From Bradyrhizobium sp. BR 10289 (GTDB taxonomy: Bacteria; Pseudomonadota; Alphaproteobacteria; Rhizobiales; Xanthobacteraceae): 64,000 nt of DNA. Positions within the stretch are counted from its first letter, which is position 1, and each line of letters begins with the position of its first letter. Below are positions 1-8,547 of the stretch, piece by piece. The stretch spans positions 62,001 to 126,000 of the forward strand of contig NZ_JACOFR010000019.1 of the NCBI RefSeq assembly GCF_019455385.1. The letters run 5' to 3'. The notes beneath the pieces are model-generated. The model was not told the DNA's origin, did no database searches, and saw only the letters and a list, made by a program, of their open reading frames with translations. Position numbers and translations under genes: made by a program.

Positions 1-55
1 CAGGGACGACACGGCGCGGTTGATCCGCCCCTGATGGATGATCAAGGAGTGAGTG

Positions 56-349
56 ATGAAGCTTTTCCGTATGGCGGCGGTGCTGGCCGTGCTGGCGGGA
101 CCGGCCTACGCGCAAATGCCCAATATCAATTTGCTGCAGGAAGGCCCGGGCAAGACCCCCGAGGAGAAGGCTGCCGATGCCGAGCGTGACAAGGCCTACA
201 AGGAAACGCTGAAGAAGATTCCGGACGCCAAGGCCTCCAACGATCCCTGGGGCGGCATGCGCTCAGATCCGGCGACGAAGCCGGCCGCGCCGAAGGCGTC
301 GACCGCCTCCAGCGCGCCGAAGAAGAAGTCCGGCACGACTGCGAATTGA
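56..349 (+). CDS. Small secreted protein of unknown function
   Basis: A 97-residue protein starting with a clear Sec signal peptide: a short basic start (MKLFR), a hydrophobic stretch rich in Ala/Val/Leu, and a likely cut after AYA near residue 20. The mature part is small, charged and Lys/Glu-rich, and ends in an Ala/Pro/Lys/Ser-rich tail that looks disordered. AAGGAG at 44-49 lies six bases before the ATG at 56, which favours it over the GTG at 53. I recognise it only as a protein of the kind common in Bradyrhizobium genomes. A periplasmic location is inferred; no function can be given. Confidence 0.75.
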   Translation: MKLFRMAAVLAVLAGPAYAQMPNINLLQEGPGKTPEEKAADAERDKAYKETLKKIPDAKASNDPWGGMRSDPATKPAAPKASTASSAPKKKSGTTAN

Positions 350-455
350 TCGTAAGGCCCGAGCGGGGGGCGTTGACGCCTCCGGATCGGGACTCCACTT
401 CGCCCCGGCCGCTCCCTACATTGCTGATCGAGTATTGCGTAGAGGAGGGCGGATC

Positions 456-710
456 ATGGCCGATCGTCCGCGGGATCTTGCCGAGCGGATGGCGCGCCGG
501 CGAAAGATCGCCGGCAAGCCGGCGATGCGCGGCGGCGACGGCTATGTGCGCGAGACCTTCACGCTGCCGCGCGCAGCGGCGCGGGCGAGGGCGGAGGCCT
601 TCTTCGCCCGCTATCCCAAGGCCGGTTATATGAGCATGGTCGAGACTTGGTGCGAGCTGCCGGGCGGCGACATCGAATTCACCATGCGGCGGCTGCCGAG
701 CGCTGATTGA
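456..710 (+). CDS. Conserved small hypothetical protein
   Basis: An 84-residue soluble protein. The N-terminal half is very basic (several Arg/Lys in the first 30 residues) and the C-terminal half is more ordinary, with a WCELPGGDIEFTMRRLP ending. GAGGAGG at 442-448 sits just before the ATG at 456, so the longer reading from a TTG at 435 is less likely. No domain is recognised. The basic N-terminus could bind nucleic acid, but that is only a guess. Confidence 0.6.
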   Translation: MADRPRDLAERMARRRKIAGKPAMRGGDGYVRETFTLPRAAARARAEAFFARYPKAGYMSMVETWCELPGGDIEFTMRRLPSAD

Positions 711-730
711 GCCCTAGTCGAGGTTGAGCC

Positions 731-964
731 CTAGTCGAGACTCTCGGCGACGATGCGGATGCGGAACACCGGCTCCTTGGCCTCGTCCAACAGCTCCATG
801 TGCCATTCGGAATTTTCCTGGAGCTTGCGGGCAATTCCGGCCGCCATGTCGGCGCAGACCCTGGTCATCTCTTTCCATGCCGAATCGCGATCGGCAAATT
901 GGGTCGCTTGGTCCGCACAGCCGGAATAGCCGCCGTTCCGGATTCGAAAGAAATAGCGCGGCAT
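731..964 (-). CDS. DUF6894-type small protein
   Basis: A 77-residue protein beginning MPRYFFRIRNGG, the typical start of a very common family of small rhizobial proteins (DUF6894) whose N-terminus is MPRYFFHIxxG. The rest is a short alpha/beta-like sequence ending in VFRIRIVAESLD. Function is unknown across the family, which is usually present in many copies per genome. An AGGTGA lies about 15 bases before the ATG. Confidence 0.7.
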   Translation of the reverse strand: MPRYFFRIRNGGYSGCADQATQFADRDSAWKEMTRVCADMAAGIARKLQENSEWHMELLDEAKEPVFRIRIVAESLD

Positions 965-1148
965 GGCCGGTCCCGGTCACCTGATGGCCCGCCCTCCAGG
1001 GCCTGGGACCGCTAGTCCAATCCCAAACCCGCGGCAGATCAATTCCGGTCGGCTACGGACGACCGGCGGAGGCGCTTCCCCGCCGCCGAGCGGCACTGCG
1101 CGCTACGGTGCACCGGGATACCGGCCCAGCCCAGCGGGGCCGTGTCCT

Positions 1149-1337
1149 TCAAGCCGTCTTGCGCCCGATGGCCTTCAGCTCCCGATCGATCCGCAGTTGC
1201 ACGCGCCGGATCGCCAGCAGATCGATCTTGATCTCGGTCTTGCCGGTCTTGACCTGCTCACCGATGCGGAACTGCCACTGCCAGATCCCGGGAATTGCCG
1301 TCTTGGCGACGGTGAACTCAACGCCCCTGTGATTCAT
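1149..1337 (-). CDS. Small hypothetical protein
   Basis: A 62-residue protein starting MNHRGVEFTVAKT and ending with a charged helix. The ATG at 1337 is preceded directly by GGGGAGGTGA, a strong ribosome binding site, so the longer frame from 1367 is not preferred. The first half reads like a beta-sheet and the second half (EIKIDLLAIRRVQLRIDRELKAI) like an amphipathic helix. No family recognised; the function is unknown. Confidence 0.6.
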   Translation of the reverse strand: MNHRGVEFTVAKTAIPGIWQWQFRIGEQVKTGKTEIKIDLLAIRRVQLRIDRELKAIGRKTA

Positions 1338-1699
1338 GGTCACCTCCCCACGATTCACCTTCCACACTGCACAACATGTTGGGCATCACAATATTCCCGG
1401 GACAAGCAAAATCTGCCGGTAAGCCCTAGATAGTTCACGGAAATCTGGAAAACGCGCGAGCGCCGAAACAAACGAAATCGAATTCCGAAAGAAGCCGGCG
1501 ACGCGAGGCGGTGCGGACCCTCCGGCCCCCCGTCGGATGCGACCGGCGCGGCCGAGGAACTCTGTTCATGGTCGGAGAACCACGGGCTGATGGACGACGC
1601 GCTCATTCGAAAGAACCGGCGGGGTGTGCTCTTTTCCACTTTTGCGTGCGCTCCGACTATGCTCTGCTCAACCTTGAAGGGACATCGGAGGGGCAGGGT
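1338..1699. other. Intergenic stretch without a recognised gene
   Basis: About 360 bases between a leftward small gene and a rightward one. Open frames exist on both strands but they have shadow-like composition and no good start signals. The part next to 1337 presumably carries the promoter of the leftward gene. Nothing else recognised. Confidence 0.5.
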
Positions 1700-1951
1700 G
1701 TGAACTGGCTGAGGCATCTTGCGCTGCGCTGGGGGGCGCGGAATTTCTCACTGGTCTGTCCGCATTGCCGGCACCCGGCATCCTCGCCGACGTTCCGGCG
1801 CGGGCGCTACATGCTCGGCGACGAGAAGCTCGTCTGCGAAGCGTGCGGCGTGAGCAGCCTCGTCACCTTCTGGCGCTTTGAAGGATTGTCGTGCGGCGCC
1901 GATCGCATCGAAGCGCCACGCGCCGAGCCGCTGCCGAACTCACGGCACTGA
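1700..1951 (+). CDS. Small zinc-ribbon-like protein
   Basis: An 83-residue protein read from a GTG at 1700 with GGAGGGG a few bases upstream (1687-1693). It carries two CxxC pairs, CPHC near residue 19 and CEAC near residue 46, separated by about 24 residues. That is the layout of a zinc ribbon. The frame is open much further upstream (to 1511), but the upstream part has no start signal. The likely role is metal binding, perhaps nucleic-acid or protein contact; no named family is assigned. Confidence 0.5.
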   Translation: MNWLRHLALRWGARNFSLVCPHCRHPASSPTFRRGRYMLGDEKLVCEACGVSSLVTFWRFEGLSCGADRIEAPRAEPLPNSRH

Positions 1952-2037
1952 TCGGGCACCGTCCCAAATCCATCGCGATGCAAAGTGACGGCATGTGCCT
2001 TGCTTGCGCCGACGGCGGCAGGCAACACGGAACCATC

Positions 2038-2277
2038 ATGCTCGGCATTCCCCGCCGCTACAGTCATTTCGTCTTCGGCGTGATCCAGTCCGGACTGACC
2101 TCACTGATCGCGGCGGGCATCGCCAGCTTTCCCGCCGATGATGCGATGCTCTTCATCAGGCACTGGATGCTGTCATGGCTGATCGCGTGGGCCGCGATGC
2201 TGCCGGTGGTGCTGCTGGCGGCGCCCGCGATCCGCGCCTTCTCGCTGCGGCTGACGCGGGAGGAGCAAGCCTCGTGA
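2038..2277 (+). CDS. DUF2798 small membrane protein
   Basis: A 79-residue protein with two hydrophobic segments, roughly residues 10-28 and 42-65, joined by a short loop. It matches the DUF2798 pattern: a basic start (IPRRYSHFVF), then a helix with SGLTS, then a conserved W in the second helix. The frame is open upstream to 1891, but that part does not resemble the family and the usual family length is about 75-80 residues, so the ATG at 2038 is chosen. Inner-membrane location is inferred; family function is unknown. Confidence 0.7.
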   Translation: MLGIPRRYSHFVFGVIQSGLTSLIAAGIASFPADDAMLFIRHWMLSWLIAWAAMLPVVLLAAPAIRAFSLRLTREEQAS

Positions 2278-2293
2278 ACCGCCGGCAGGCATG

Positions 2294-2325
2294 AAAAAAC
2301 CCCGCCTGGGGAGAGCCAAGCGGGG
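2294..2325. terminator. Hairpin with A-tract, likely terminator
   Basis: Arms CCCCGCCTGG (2300-2309) and CCAAGCGGGG (2316-2325) pair with one mismatch around the loop GGAGAG. A run of six A at 2294-2299 gives a U-run on the minus strand only. It lies just after the DUF2798 gene, although the U-run faces the other way. Confidence 0.55.
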
Positions 2326-2440
2326 GAGAAGGTTATTGGAGGCTGAGGTGCTGGGCTGCAACACCATAGCCAACCGACCCTAGCGGTCCGAGCTTACGAC
2401 AGCCTGACAACGCCCGACGATCGCGCTCGCCGCAAAATAG

Positions 2441-2471
2441 AAAACCCCGCTCGGGGGGAGAGCGGGGTTTT
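2441..2471. terminator. Bidirectional rho-independent terminator
   Basis: A perfect 11-base-pair stem, AAAACCCCGCT (2441-2451) with AGCGGGGTTTT (2461-2471), around a nine-base loop. The A-tract on one side and T-tract on the other make it work in both directions. It shares the CCCCGC/GCGGGG core with the hairpin 140 bases upstream. Confidence 0.7.
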
Positions 2472-2707
2472 CGACTGGGTATGGAGGCCCGGTGTTGGCC
2501 CACCGGACGAGGCAAGTCTAGAAGAACAGGCTTACGGGCGCCTGACGGCCGCCGAAAGCTTCGCACCAGCCAGGCCGCAGACTGGCCCCGCACCGGTCCC
2601 AATTCGGCCACCCGATCGGACCACTCACGACACAGCCGCAGGCGAGATTCCGTTCCGCGAGGCGCAGCCATGGGGGAAACGTGGCGCGCCGGAAGCGGGG
2701 TGGCATC

Positions 2708-2797
2708 ATGGATAAGGTCGAGCGGTCATTCGCCGCCGCGACGGCGGCTGGCTTCGTGGTCCTGGTGATCGGACTGGCGCTGTTGGCGCTGCTGTAG
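2708..2797 (+). CDS. Very small single-pass membrane protein
   Basis: A 29-residue reading frame: an N-terminal charged segment (MDKVERSF), then Ala-rich and Val/Leu/Gly-rich residues forming one transmembrane helix running to the stop. The sharp polar-to-hydrophobic layout is typical of small membrane proteins rather than a chance frame. AAGCGGGG about 13 bases upstream is a weak ribosome binding site. Function unknown; too short to be assigned by similarity alone. Confidence 0.4.
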   Translation: MDKVERSFAAATAAGFVVLVIGLALLALL

Positions 2798-2912
2798 GGC
2801 GCGCGCCGGGGAACACCGGGCGCCCGCCAAAAATTTGAAAACAACCCCATGCACAGTAGACCGCTGCGCGGTTTCGCTGCGGAATCAACGGCCCCCGAGG
2901 CCGATGCCGGTC

Positions 2913-3080
2913 TCAGTGAACCTTGATCGCATCCAGCGGCAGATGCAGCTCGGCGGCACGCTCCTGGCGATCCTTCCTGCGGAACTCGTTTTCCTTCCGC
3001 TCGAACTTGACCATCTCCTCATGCGCCGCCTCGAGCAGAGAATTGCGCCTGGTCGCTTCGTGTTGCGTGCTTTCCGTCAT
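2913..3080 (-). CDS. Small charged helical protein
   Basis: A 55-residue protein, highly charged (many Glu, Lys, Arg), predicted to be almost wholly helical (LLEAAHEEMVKFERKENEFR) before a short tail, LPLDAIKVH. The ATG at 3080 is chosen over the one at 3095 because GGGAA lies upstream of it and the protein then starts MTESTQHEATRR. No domain recognised. It may be a small adaptor or stress-type protein, but that is speculation. Confidence 0.5.
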   Translation of the reverse strand: MTESTQHEATRRNSLLEAAHEEMVKFERKENEFRRKDRQERAAELHLPLDAIKVH

Positions 3081-3234
3081 GACCGAGATTCCCATTGTTG
3101 CGCTCGTACCCGAGAGAAGGCCGATAGCCGCGCAAAAGTTCGATGCCGCAGGATTACGGACTCATGACGGCAACCCGGCTGCGCGTCCTTGATGCGCGTC
3201 AGCCTCCCGCGGAAAACAGGCGAGCGGCGCGCGA

Positions 3235-3435
3235 CTATTTCGGCGGCCGAAGCCCGGGCGATCCCGCCCAGTCGTGCAGATGATTGGCGACGTCGGCCTG
3301 GCGCGCCTTCTTGAGCAGGGCGTCCCGCTCGGGGCCCGCCGGCAGCTTTGCAGCGTCCGCCTGAACCTGCTTCACCCATGCCGACAGTCGATCCTGAAGG
3401 GTCAGCTTGTGCTTGAAACGGCGCCGTTTGAACAC
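3235..3435 (-). CDS. Conserved small rhizobial protein
   Basis: A 66-residue protein starting at a GTG (3435) with AAGGAG seven bases upstream. The sequence FKRRRFKHKLTLQDRL, then PxGPERDALLKKARQAD, then a DWxxSPGLxPPK end, is a pattern I know from many small uncharacterised Bradyrhizobium proteins. It is soluble, basic at the N-terminus and helical. The frame runs upstream to 3639, but the ribosome binding site supports the short form. Function unknown. Confidence 0.65.
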   Translation of the reverse strand: MFKRRRFKHKLTLQDRLSAWVKQVQADAAKLPAGPERDALLKKARQADVANHLHDWAGSPGLRPPK

Positions 3436-3770
3436 GGCACGCTCCTTTCCGGAAGAGGAAGGCGGGAGCGCAATCGGCGTTCTCATCACCGATAATGGCC
3501 ACGATCCGTGCGGTGATGATCGATTAAGACCCATCGGCCGATTCCGGTCTGTCCATTTGTGCACACAGCGCCCATGGCGGACGGCCGCATCGGGCTCAAT
3601 TTTTGCGGAGGGGCGGAAGCACGGCCGGACGCCATCCAAAGCAAGCTTGAGAACCGACGTCGTGTCTCCTCCAGAGGTTGTTCGAAAAAGCGCGCGGTCC
3701 CTGGCGGCCGGCTGAACTCTGTCGTCCCCGGCTGGTTGGCCGGAGCAACTGCGATGATCGGCTTCTCAGC
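3436..3770. other. Intergenic stretch without a recognised gene
   Basis: About 335 bases between two leftward small genes. Only short shadow frames are present on either strand. The end next to 3435 should hold the promoter of the small gene there. No repeat or RNA was recognised. Confidence 0.5.
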
Positions 3771-3950
3771 TCAGGAGGGTTCACCGTCATTGAGGATGGT
3801 GCGGACGCGTTCGACCCCGATCTCCCGACCGTCCATGTCGCGAATTTTTGCGCCATCGGGCGCATCCCGGAGGCTGTCATACAATCTGATCGCCTCGGTC
3901 AGCGTCGGCACGACGACCAGGAACGAGCCTGCTTGGATCTGGTACGGCAT
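3771..3950 (-). CDS. Unrecognised 59-residue protein
   Basis: A short complete frame (59 residues) starting MPYQIQAGSFLVVVPTLTEA and ending ILNDGEPS. The composition is protein-like: a hydrophobic beta segment (FLVVVPT), a helix (AIRLYDSLRD), then a second alternating segment with IRDMDGREIG. This resembles the layout of small rhizobial proteins that carry a 'D-x-x-G-x-x-I' strand turn. No good Shine-Dalgarno is seen before the ATG, so the start is less certain. Function unknown. Confidence 0.55.
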   Translation of the reverse strand: MPYQIQAGSFLVVVPTLTEAIRLYDSLRDAPDGAKIRDMDGREIGVERVRTILNDGEPS

Positions 3951-4041
3951 AGGTAAAATATGCCGCCGTTTTCGGGCCGCGACTGTTCACAAGGGTACAG
4001 AGGGCGGCGGCTAAATCCGGTGAGTGGACAAATCGGCGAAA

Positions 4042-4056
4042 GAACATATTGCGAAC
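4042..4056. promoter_or_regulatory. LexA box of recA (GAAC-N7-GAAC)
   Basis: GAAC at 4042-4045 and GAAC at 4053-4056 are separated by exactly seven bases. This is the reverse complement of GTTC-N7-GTTC, the known direct-repeat LexA site of alphaproteobacteria. It lies 92 bases before the recA start, where an SOS operator is expected. A third GAAC follows at 4060. Confidence 0.8.
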
Positions 4057-4147
4057 AGAGAACAGATGGTGTACATTGTTTTTATCGACGACCCGCCGCC
4101 AATCGTTTGTCCCGCACCCGAATCCTCGCCATAAGGAGCACGACCCA

Positions 4148-5236
<1,089 letters not shown>

Positions 5237-5262
5237 GCCGCAAGTCGGAGTTTCGCGAGGAG

Positions 5263-5313
5263 CGGGCGCTGAGGACGTTGAGTTGCCGACGTCGTCAGCG
5301 CCCGTTTCTTTTT
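5263..5313 (+). terminator. Rho-independent terminator of recA
   Basis: CGGGCGCTGA (5263-5272) pairs with TCAGCGCCCG (5295-5304), with further internal pairing (GACGT/ACGTC), followed by TTTCTTTTT. It is 26 bases after the recA stop. Confidence 0.9.
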
Positions 5314-5343
5314 ATGTGTGCGTTGTCTTATGTGTGCGTTGTC
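5312..5343. repeat. 16-base perfect tandem duplication
   Basis: TTATGTGTGCGTTGTC occurs twice back to back (5312-5327 and 5328-5343), between the recA terminator and the next gene. It overlaps the terminator's T-run. Confidence 0.85.
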
Positions 5344-5359
5344 GTGATCGAGGGGCGTG

Positions 5360-6340
5360 ATGAAGCGTCTGATCCTGACCGGCTGGGGCGACAGCCATCG
5401 GCTTGCCCGATCGGGTTTGGCTGAGATCGTCATTCCGCTCCATTTCCAATTTGCGTGGGGGCCGCTGCCGCCGGCAGAAAATCTCTCGGCTTATTTCGTG
5501 GCCTACTCGACAGATCTAGGACCGGCCGAGCACTGGTCGGATTGGGTCCGCTGGCCGAAGGGCGCCAAGGGTCGCAAATTGTCGCTGGCCGAATTCTGCG
5601 AGCCGTATGACGAGATCGAGCTCTGGTTCGCAGCGACAGCCCAAGATCAGCTGCAACTTGTCTGGCTGCTCGATCACCTCGGCAACTGCCCGGCGCTGGC
5701 GGGGAAGCTCGGGCTGCGATTGCTGGATTCCGATCTGATATTCAGTCCCGATTATGATTTCGCCGAGGGCGAACGCCATATCCCCATCGGACACGTGGGT
5801 GCGGAGGAATTCGAGATCGCCCAGTCGGCCTGGTCGGCCTACCGCGCACCCACGCCGGAGGCCTGCATCGATCTGCTTCACCGCGATCTGAGTGCCTTGC
5901 TCATGCTGCGGCCGGCCTTGCTCGAGCTTCTGGCAGAACTCCCGTCTCCCGTGACAGGGCTCGGTGCGACCGAGATGCGATTTCTGGAGATGCTTGACTG
6001 GTATGTGAACACGAATGCGCTGTTCCATTTGCGCTCGCTACGGGGCACTTACGTGTGGGGTGAGGTCGAACTGGGATATTTGCTCGAAGGCCTCGCCCTC
6101 GGCCCCAGGCCAGCCGTGGCCGGGCTGGGCGAAGAATTGCGCACCATCGACCTTGGCCATCTCAGAGCCCGGCACGAGATTTATCTCCGCAGCCGGTTGT
6201 CGCTAACCGAATTCGGCAAGGCCGTCCTGGCCCATCAAGAAGATTTCAGCCGCCACAATCCGATCGATCGCTGGTGGGGCGGCACGCACCTCACCAACGA
6301 CCGGCTGTGGCGCTATGGCGCTGTTTTGACGAAATCTTGA
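5360..6340 (+). CDS. DUF1835-family protein, tandem copy 1
   Basis: A 326-residue soluble protein. It matches the DUF1835/DUF3658 pattern: an N-terminal strand with GDS (residues 10-12), 'EIELWF' and 'LQLVWLLDHL' in the first third, 'AWSAYRAPTPEACIDLL' in the middle, then 'LLAELPSPVTGLGATE'. The C-terminal end 'LTEFGKAVL...HNPIDRWWGGTHLTNDRLWRY' is shared with the next two genes. Family function is unknown. It is the first of three tandem paralogues in one direction downstream of recA; the ATG at 5360 is preferred to the GTG at 5357. The frame stops soon after the WGGT motif, so this copy lacks the short basic tail seen in the other two. Confidence 0.75.
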   Translation: MKRLILTGWGDSHRLARSGLAEIVIPLHFQFAWGPLPPAENLSAYFVAYSTDLGPAEHWSDWVRWPKGAKGRKLSLAEFCEPYDEIELWFAATAQDQLQLVWLLDHLGNCPALAGKLGLRLLDSDLIFSPDYDFAEGERHIPIGHVGAEEFEIAQSAWSAYRAPTPEACIDLLHRDLSALLMLRPALLELLAELPSPVTGLGATEMRFLEMLDWYVNTNALFHLRSLRGTYVWGEVELGYLLEGLALGPRPAVAGLGEELRTIDLGHLRARHEIYLRSRLSLTEFGKAVLAHQEDFSRHNPIDRWWGGTHLTNDRLWRYGAVLTKS

Positions 6341-6348
6341 GGCCGAAC

Positions 6349-7347
6349 ATGACGCGGCTTATCGTTACTACAGACTCGTCAATCGCCGGCGCCATTCAAC
6401 AAGCAAGCCCCACCGACCGCGTCATCGCGATCGAATGCCGGCTGGTTTGGGGACAATTGCCGTCCGTTGCGGAGTTCGACGCGTTCTTCGCGCCGCGTAC
6501 GACGCAGCCTCAAGGGCTGCATTGGCTTGACGACACGCCGCCCTGGCGGCTCGATGAGTGGGACCTGAAGGGCCACGGATTGATCGAACTGCTGTCGGAA
6601 TGCAGCTCGGCCGAATTGTGGATCGGGCAGGAGCCGAACGCGCAATTGCTTATGCTCTGGCTGCTTGATCATTGCAGAAGCGTTGATGCGGCGCTCTCCA
6701 AGCTCGTCATGCGTCGGCTGGATGCTGCTGATGGTGCTGTCGATCCAAGGCACTTTGTGCAACTCAAGCCGCCGATCGTCAGGCTTACGCATGATCACCT
6801 TGAACTCGCTGGTCGAGCCTGGCGGGCTTATCGTGCGCCGACGCCGCAGGCTTGGTTCGATCTCCTCAAAACGGACGAGAGTCTGTTTCCGCAGCTTGAG
6901 CGATCTATCGTCAATCTGCTCGAGGAGCTTCCGAGCATAACAACCGGACTGGGAGCTACGGAAACGCGGATCCTGGAGCTGGCTGCGCTCGGTAACGCGC
7001 GGCCCTTCGACGTCTTTCCGGGACACCAAAAGCGCAACGAGCGTCGCGTCTTCGACTATTGGGAGGTGGGGACGCTGCTCGATGGGCTCGTGCGCTGTCC
7101 GGTGCCAGTCGTTTCCGGGCTGGAGGAAGGACCGTTCACGCTCGAGATGCACAACGATGCCATCCGTCACGCACGGTACAAGCAATCCCGGTTACTGCTC
7201 ACTGAACTCGGAAGGGCCGTCTTGTCGGGCGAAGAAGATTTCCTTCGTCATAATCCGATCCACCGCTGGTGGGGCGGCTCTCTTCTCACCAACGAGCGAC
7301 TTTGGCGCTGGGATTCGCGGCGCCGCATGTTGGTCGCGCCAGCCTGA
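6349..7347 (+). CDS. DUF1835-family protein, tandem copy 2
   Basis: A 332-residue paralogue of the preceding protein. It shares 'AELWIGQEPNAQLLMLWLLDH', 'AWRAYRAPTPQAWFDLL', 'LLEELPSITTGLGATE' and the end 'NPIHRWWGGSLLTNERLWRWDSRRRMLVAPA'. It starts eight bases after the stop of copy 1 with TTGAGG upstream, so the two are probably co-transcribed. The N-terminus (MTRLIVTTDSS) aligns with the DUF1835 opening but lacks the GDS of copy 1. The central 'Q-rich' loop differs most between copies. Function unknown. Confidence 0.75.
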   Translation: MTRLIVTTDSSIAGAIQQASPTDRVIAIECRLVWGQLPSVAEFDAFFAPRTTQPQGLHWLDDTPPWRLDEWDLKGHGLIELLSECSSAELWIGQEPNAQLLMLWLLDHCRSVDAALSKLVMRRLDAADGAVDPRHFVQLKPPIVRLTHDHLELAGRAWRAYRAPTPQAWFDLLKTDESLFPQLERSIVNLLEELPSITTGLGATETRILELAALGNARPFDVFPGHQKRNERRVFDYWEVGTLLDGLVRCPVPVVSGLEEGPFTLEMHNDAIRHARYKQSRLLLTELGRAVLSGEEDFLRHNPIHRWWGGSLLTNERLWRWDSRRRMLVAPA

Positions 7348-7422
7348 TGTGTATTGTTCGAGGTTCTGAGTGTCGATGTTGAGAGGCGATTGCGTTTCGT
7401 TTTGGGATAGGACGCCGGGGCC

Positions 7423-8415
7423 ATGAGGCGTGTGATTCTGACCAGTTCGTCGGGTGTCGGTCTCACCTATGCAGATCGGGCCGACATGGTCGTCCCGCTG
7501 ATCTTTCGGTTCGTTTCGGGGCCGCTGCCGTCGGACATTCACCTCAATCGCTATCTCGGCGGGCGGGCGCCCAGGGAATTCCAAGAGGTTCACTGGGCTG
7601 ATTGCGTGCGCCGGTTGCGTTTTGCCGGCCCTGGCGATCGAGCATATCCATTTGTCTTGTTCTGCGAGGTTTACAGTGTCGATCTCATCGAGCTGTGGTT
7701 CGATTCTGAGCCCAACAGCCAATTGCTCTTGATCTGGATCCTCGACTATCTGCGTTCCGAACCGTCCGTTTCGGGGAGTCTGAGGTTGCGGCATGTCGAT
7801 TTCGACCTGCGCGGGGCAAATCCCGCGGACATTCGTCATCGCGACGTGCGGAGCCTCGATATCGCAGAGGGCGATCTCGAGATCGCCAGCATGGCCTGGG
7901 AGGCCTACCGCGCGCCGACGCCAGAGCTCTGCGCCGGGCTGCTCGACAGGCCGCTCGGCAAGCTGTCTTTGCTGAGGCCGGCCATGGAAGACCTGCTCGC
8001 AGAACTGCCGTCACCGGCGACGGGACTGGGGGCGACCGAGGCTGGGCTTCTCGAACTGATCGCGAGCGGACACAATCGTACCGACGAGCTGTTTCGGCCG
8101 GGCGTGCTCGGCACGCGCGTCTTCGATCCGTGGGAGTTGGGTGGGTTACTCGAAGGACTCGCTTTCGGCCCAGCGCCCGCCATCGCCGGTCTGGACGGCA
8201 AGCTGGCGACGCTCGATCCGGACGATGCGCGAGGTCGCAACGCGGCCTTTCGCCGGAGCCGGCTGTCACTGACAGAGTTCGGTCGGGCGGTTCTTGAAGG
8301 TCGCGAGGATTTTCGCCGCCACAACCCGATCAAGCGCTGGTGGGGCGGTACGCTTCTGACCAACGATCGGCTCTGGCGATGGGATCGCGAAAGCCGATCG
8401 CTGATTGCGCCCTAG
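7423..8415 (+). CDS. DUF1835-family protein, tandem copy 3
   Basis: A 330-residue third paralogue, starting MRRVILTSSSGVGLTYADRAD. It has 'LIELWFDSEPNSQLLLIWILDYL', 'AWEAYRAPTPELCAGLL', 'LLAELPSPATGLGATEAGLLEL' and the end 'NPIKRWWGGTLLTNDRLWRWD'. By eye it is closer to copy 1 than to copy 2 in the middle region (SPxTGLGATE, LLEGLAxGPxPAxAGL). A 75-base gap separates it from copy 2. Whether it is in the same transcript is open. Function unknown. Confidence 0.75.
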   Translation: MRRVILTSSSGVGLTYADRADMVVPLIFRFVSGPLPSDIHLNRYLGGRAPREFQEVHWADCVRRLRFAGPGDRAYPFVLFCEVYSVDLIELWFDSEPNSQLLLIWILDYLRSEPSVSGSLRLRHVDFDLRGANPADIRHRDVRSLDIAEGDLEIASMAWEAYRAPTPELCAGLLDRPLGKLSLLRPAMEDLLAELPSPATGLGATEAGLLELIASGHNRTDELFRPGVLGTRVFDPWELGGLLEGLAFGPAPAIAGLDGKLATLDPDDARGRNAAFRRSRLSLTEFGRAVLEGREDFRRHNPIKRWWGGTLLTNDRLWRWDRESRSLIAP

Positions 8416-8418
8416 AGC

Positions 8419-8515
8419 GCGTTCAGTGAAGCGCGATGAGATCAGGACGAATCATCATCGCGCTTTAGCTCATTGTTTGCGCGTGATCTTTCCGGCAAAC
8501 CAACCAAAACACTTC
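8419..8515. repeat. Degenerate intergenic palindromic repeat
   Basis: The stretch CGCGATGAG ... CATCATCGCG followed by GCGTGATCTTTCCGG resembles the repeat family also seen at 25682-25730 and 44500-44542, but with many changes. It lies between two convergent genes. Confidence 0.5.
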
Positions 8516-8547
8516 CCGCTTTGGTAAGCCACCCGACCAGATCGTCA

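Noticed and set aside
1-55. Tail of an upstream gene ending with TGA at 32-34
   Set aside because: The few codons in that frame (reading RDDTARLIRP) could be a gene end but are too short to support a feature.
2333-2850. Minus-strand frames in 2333-2850
   Set aside because: They overlap the bidirectional terminator and have no domain or ribosome site. The 29-residue plus-strand membrane peptide at 2708 is more protein-like.
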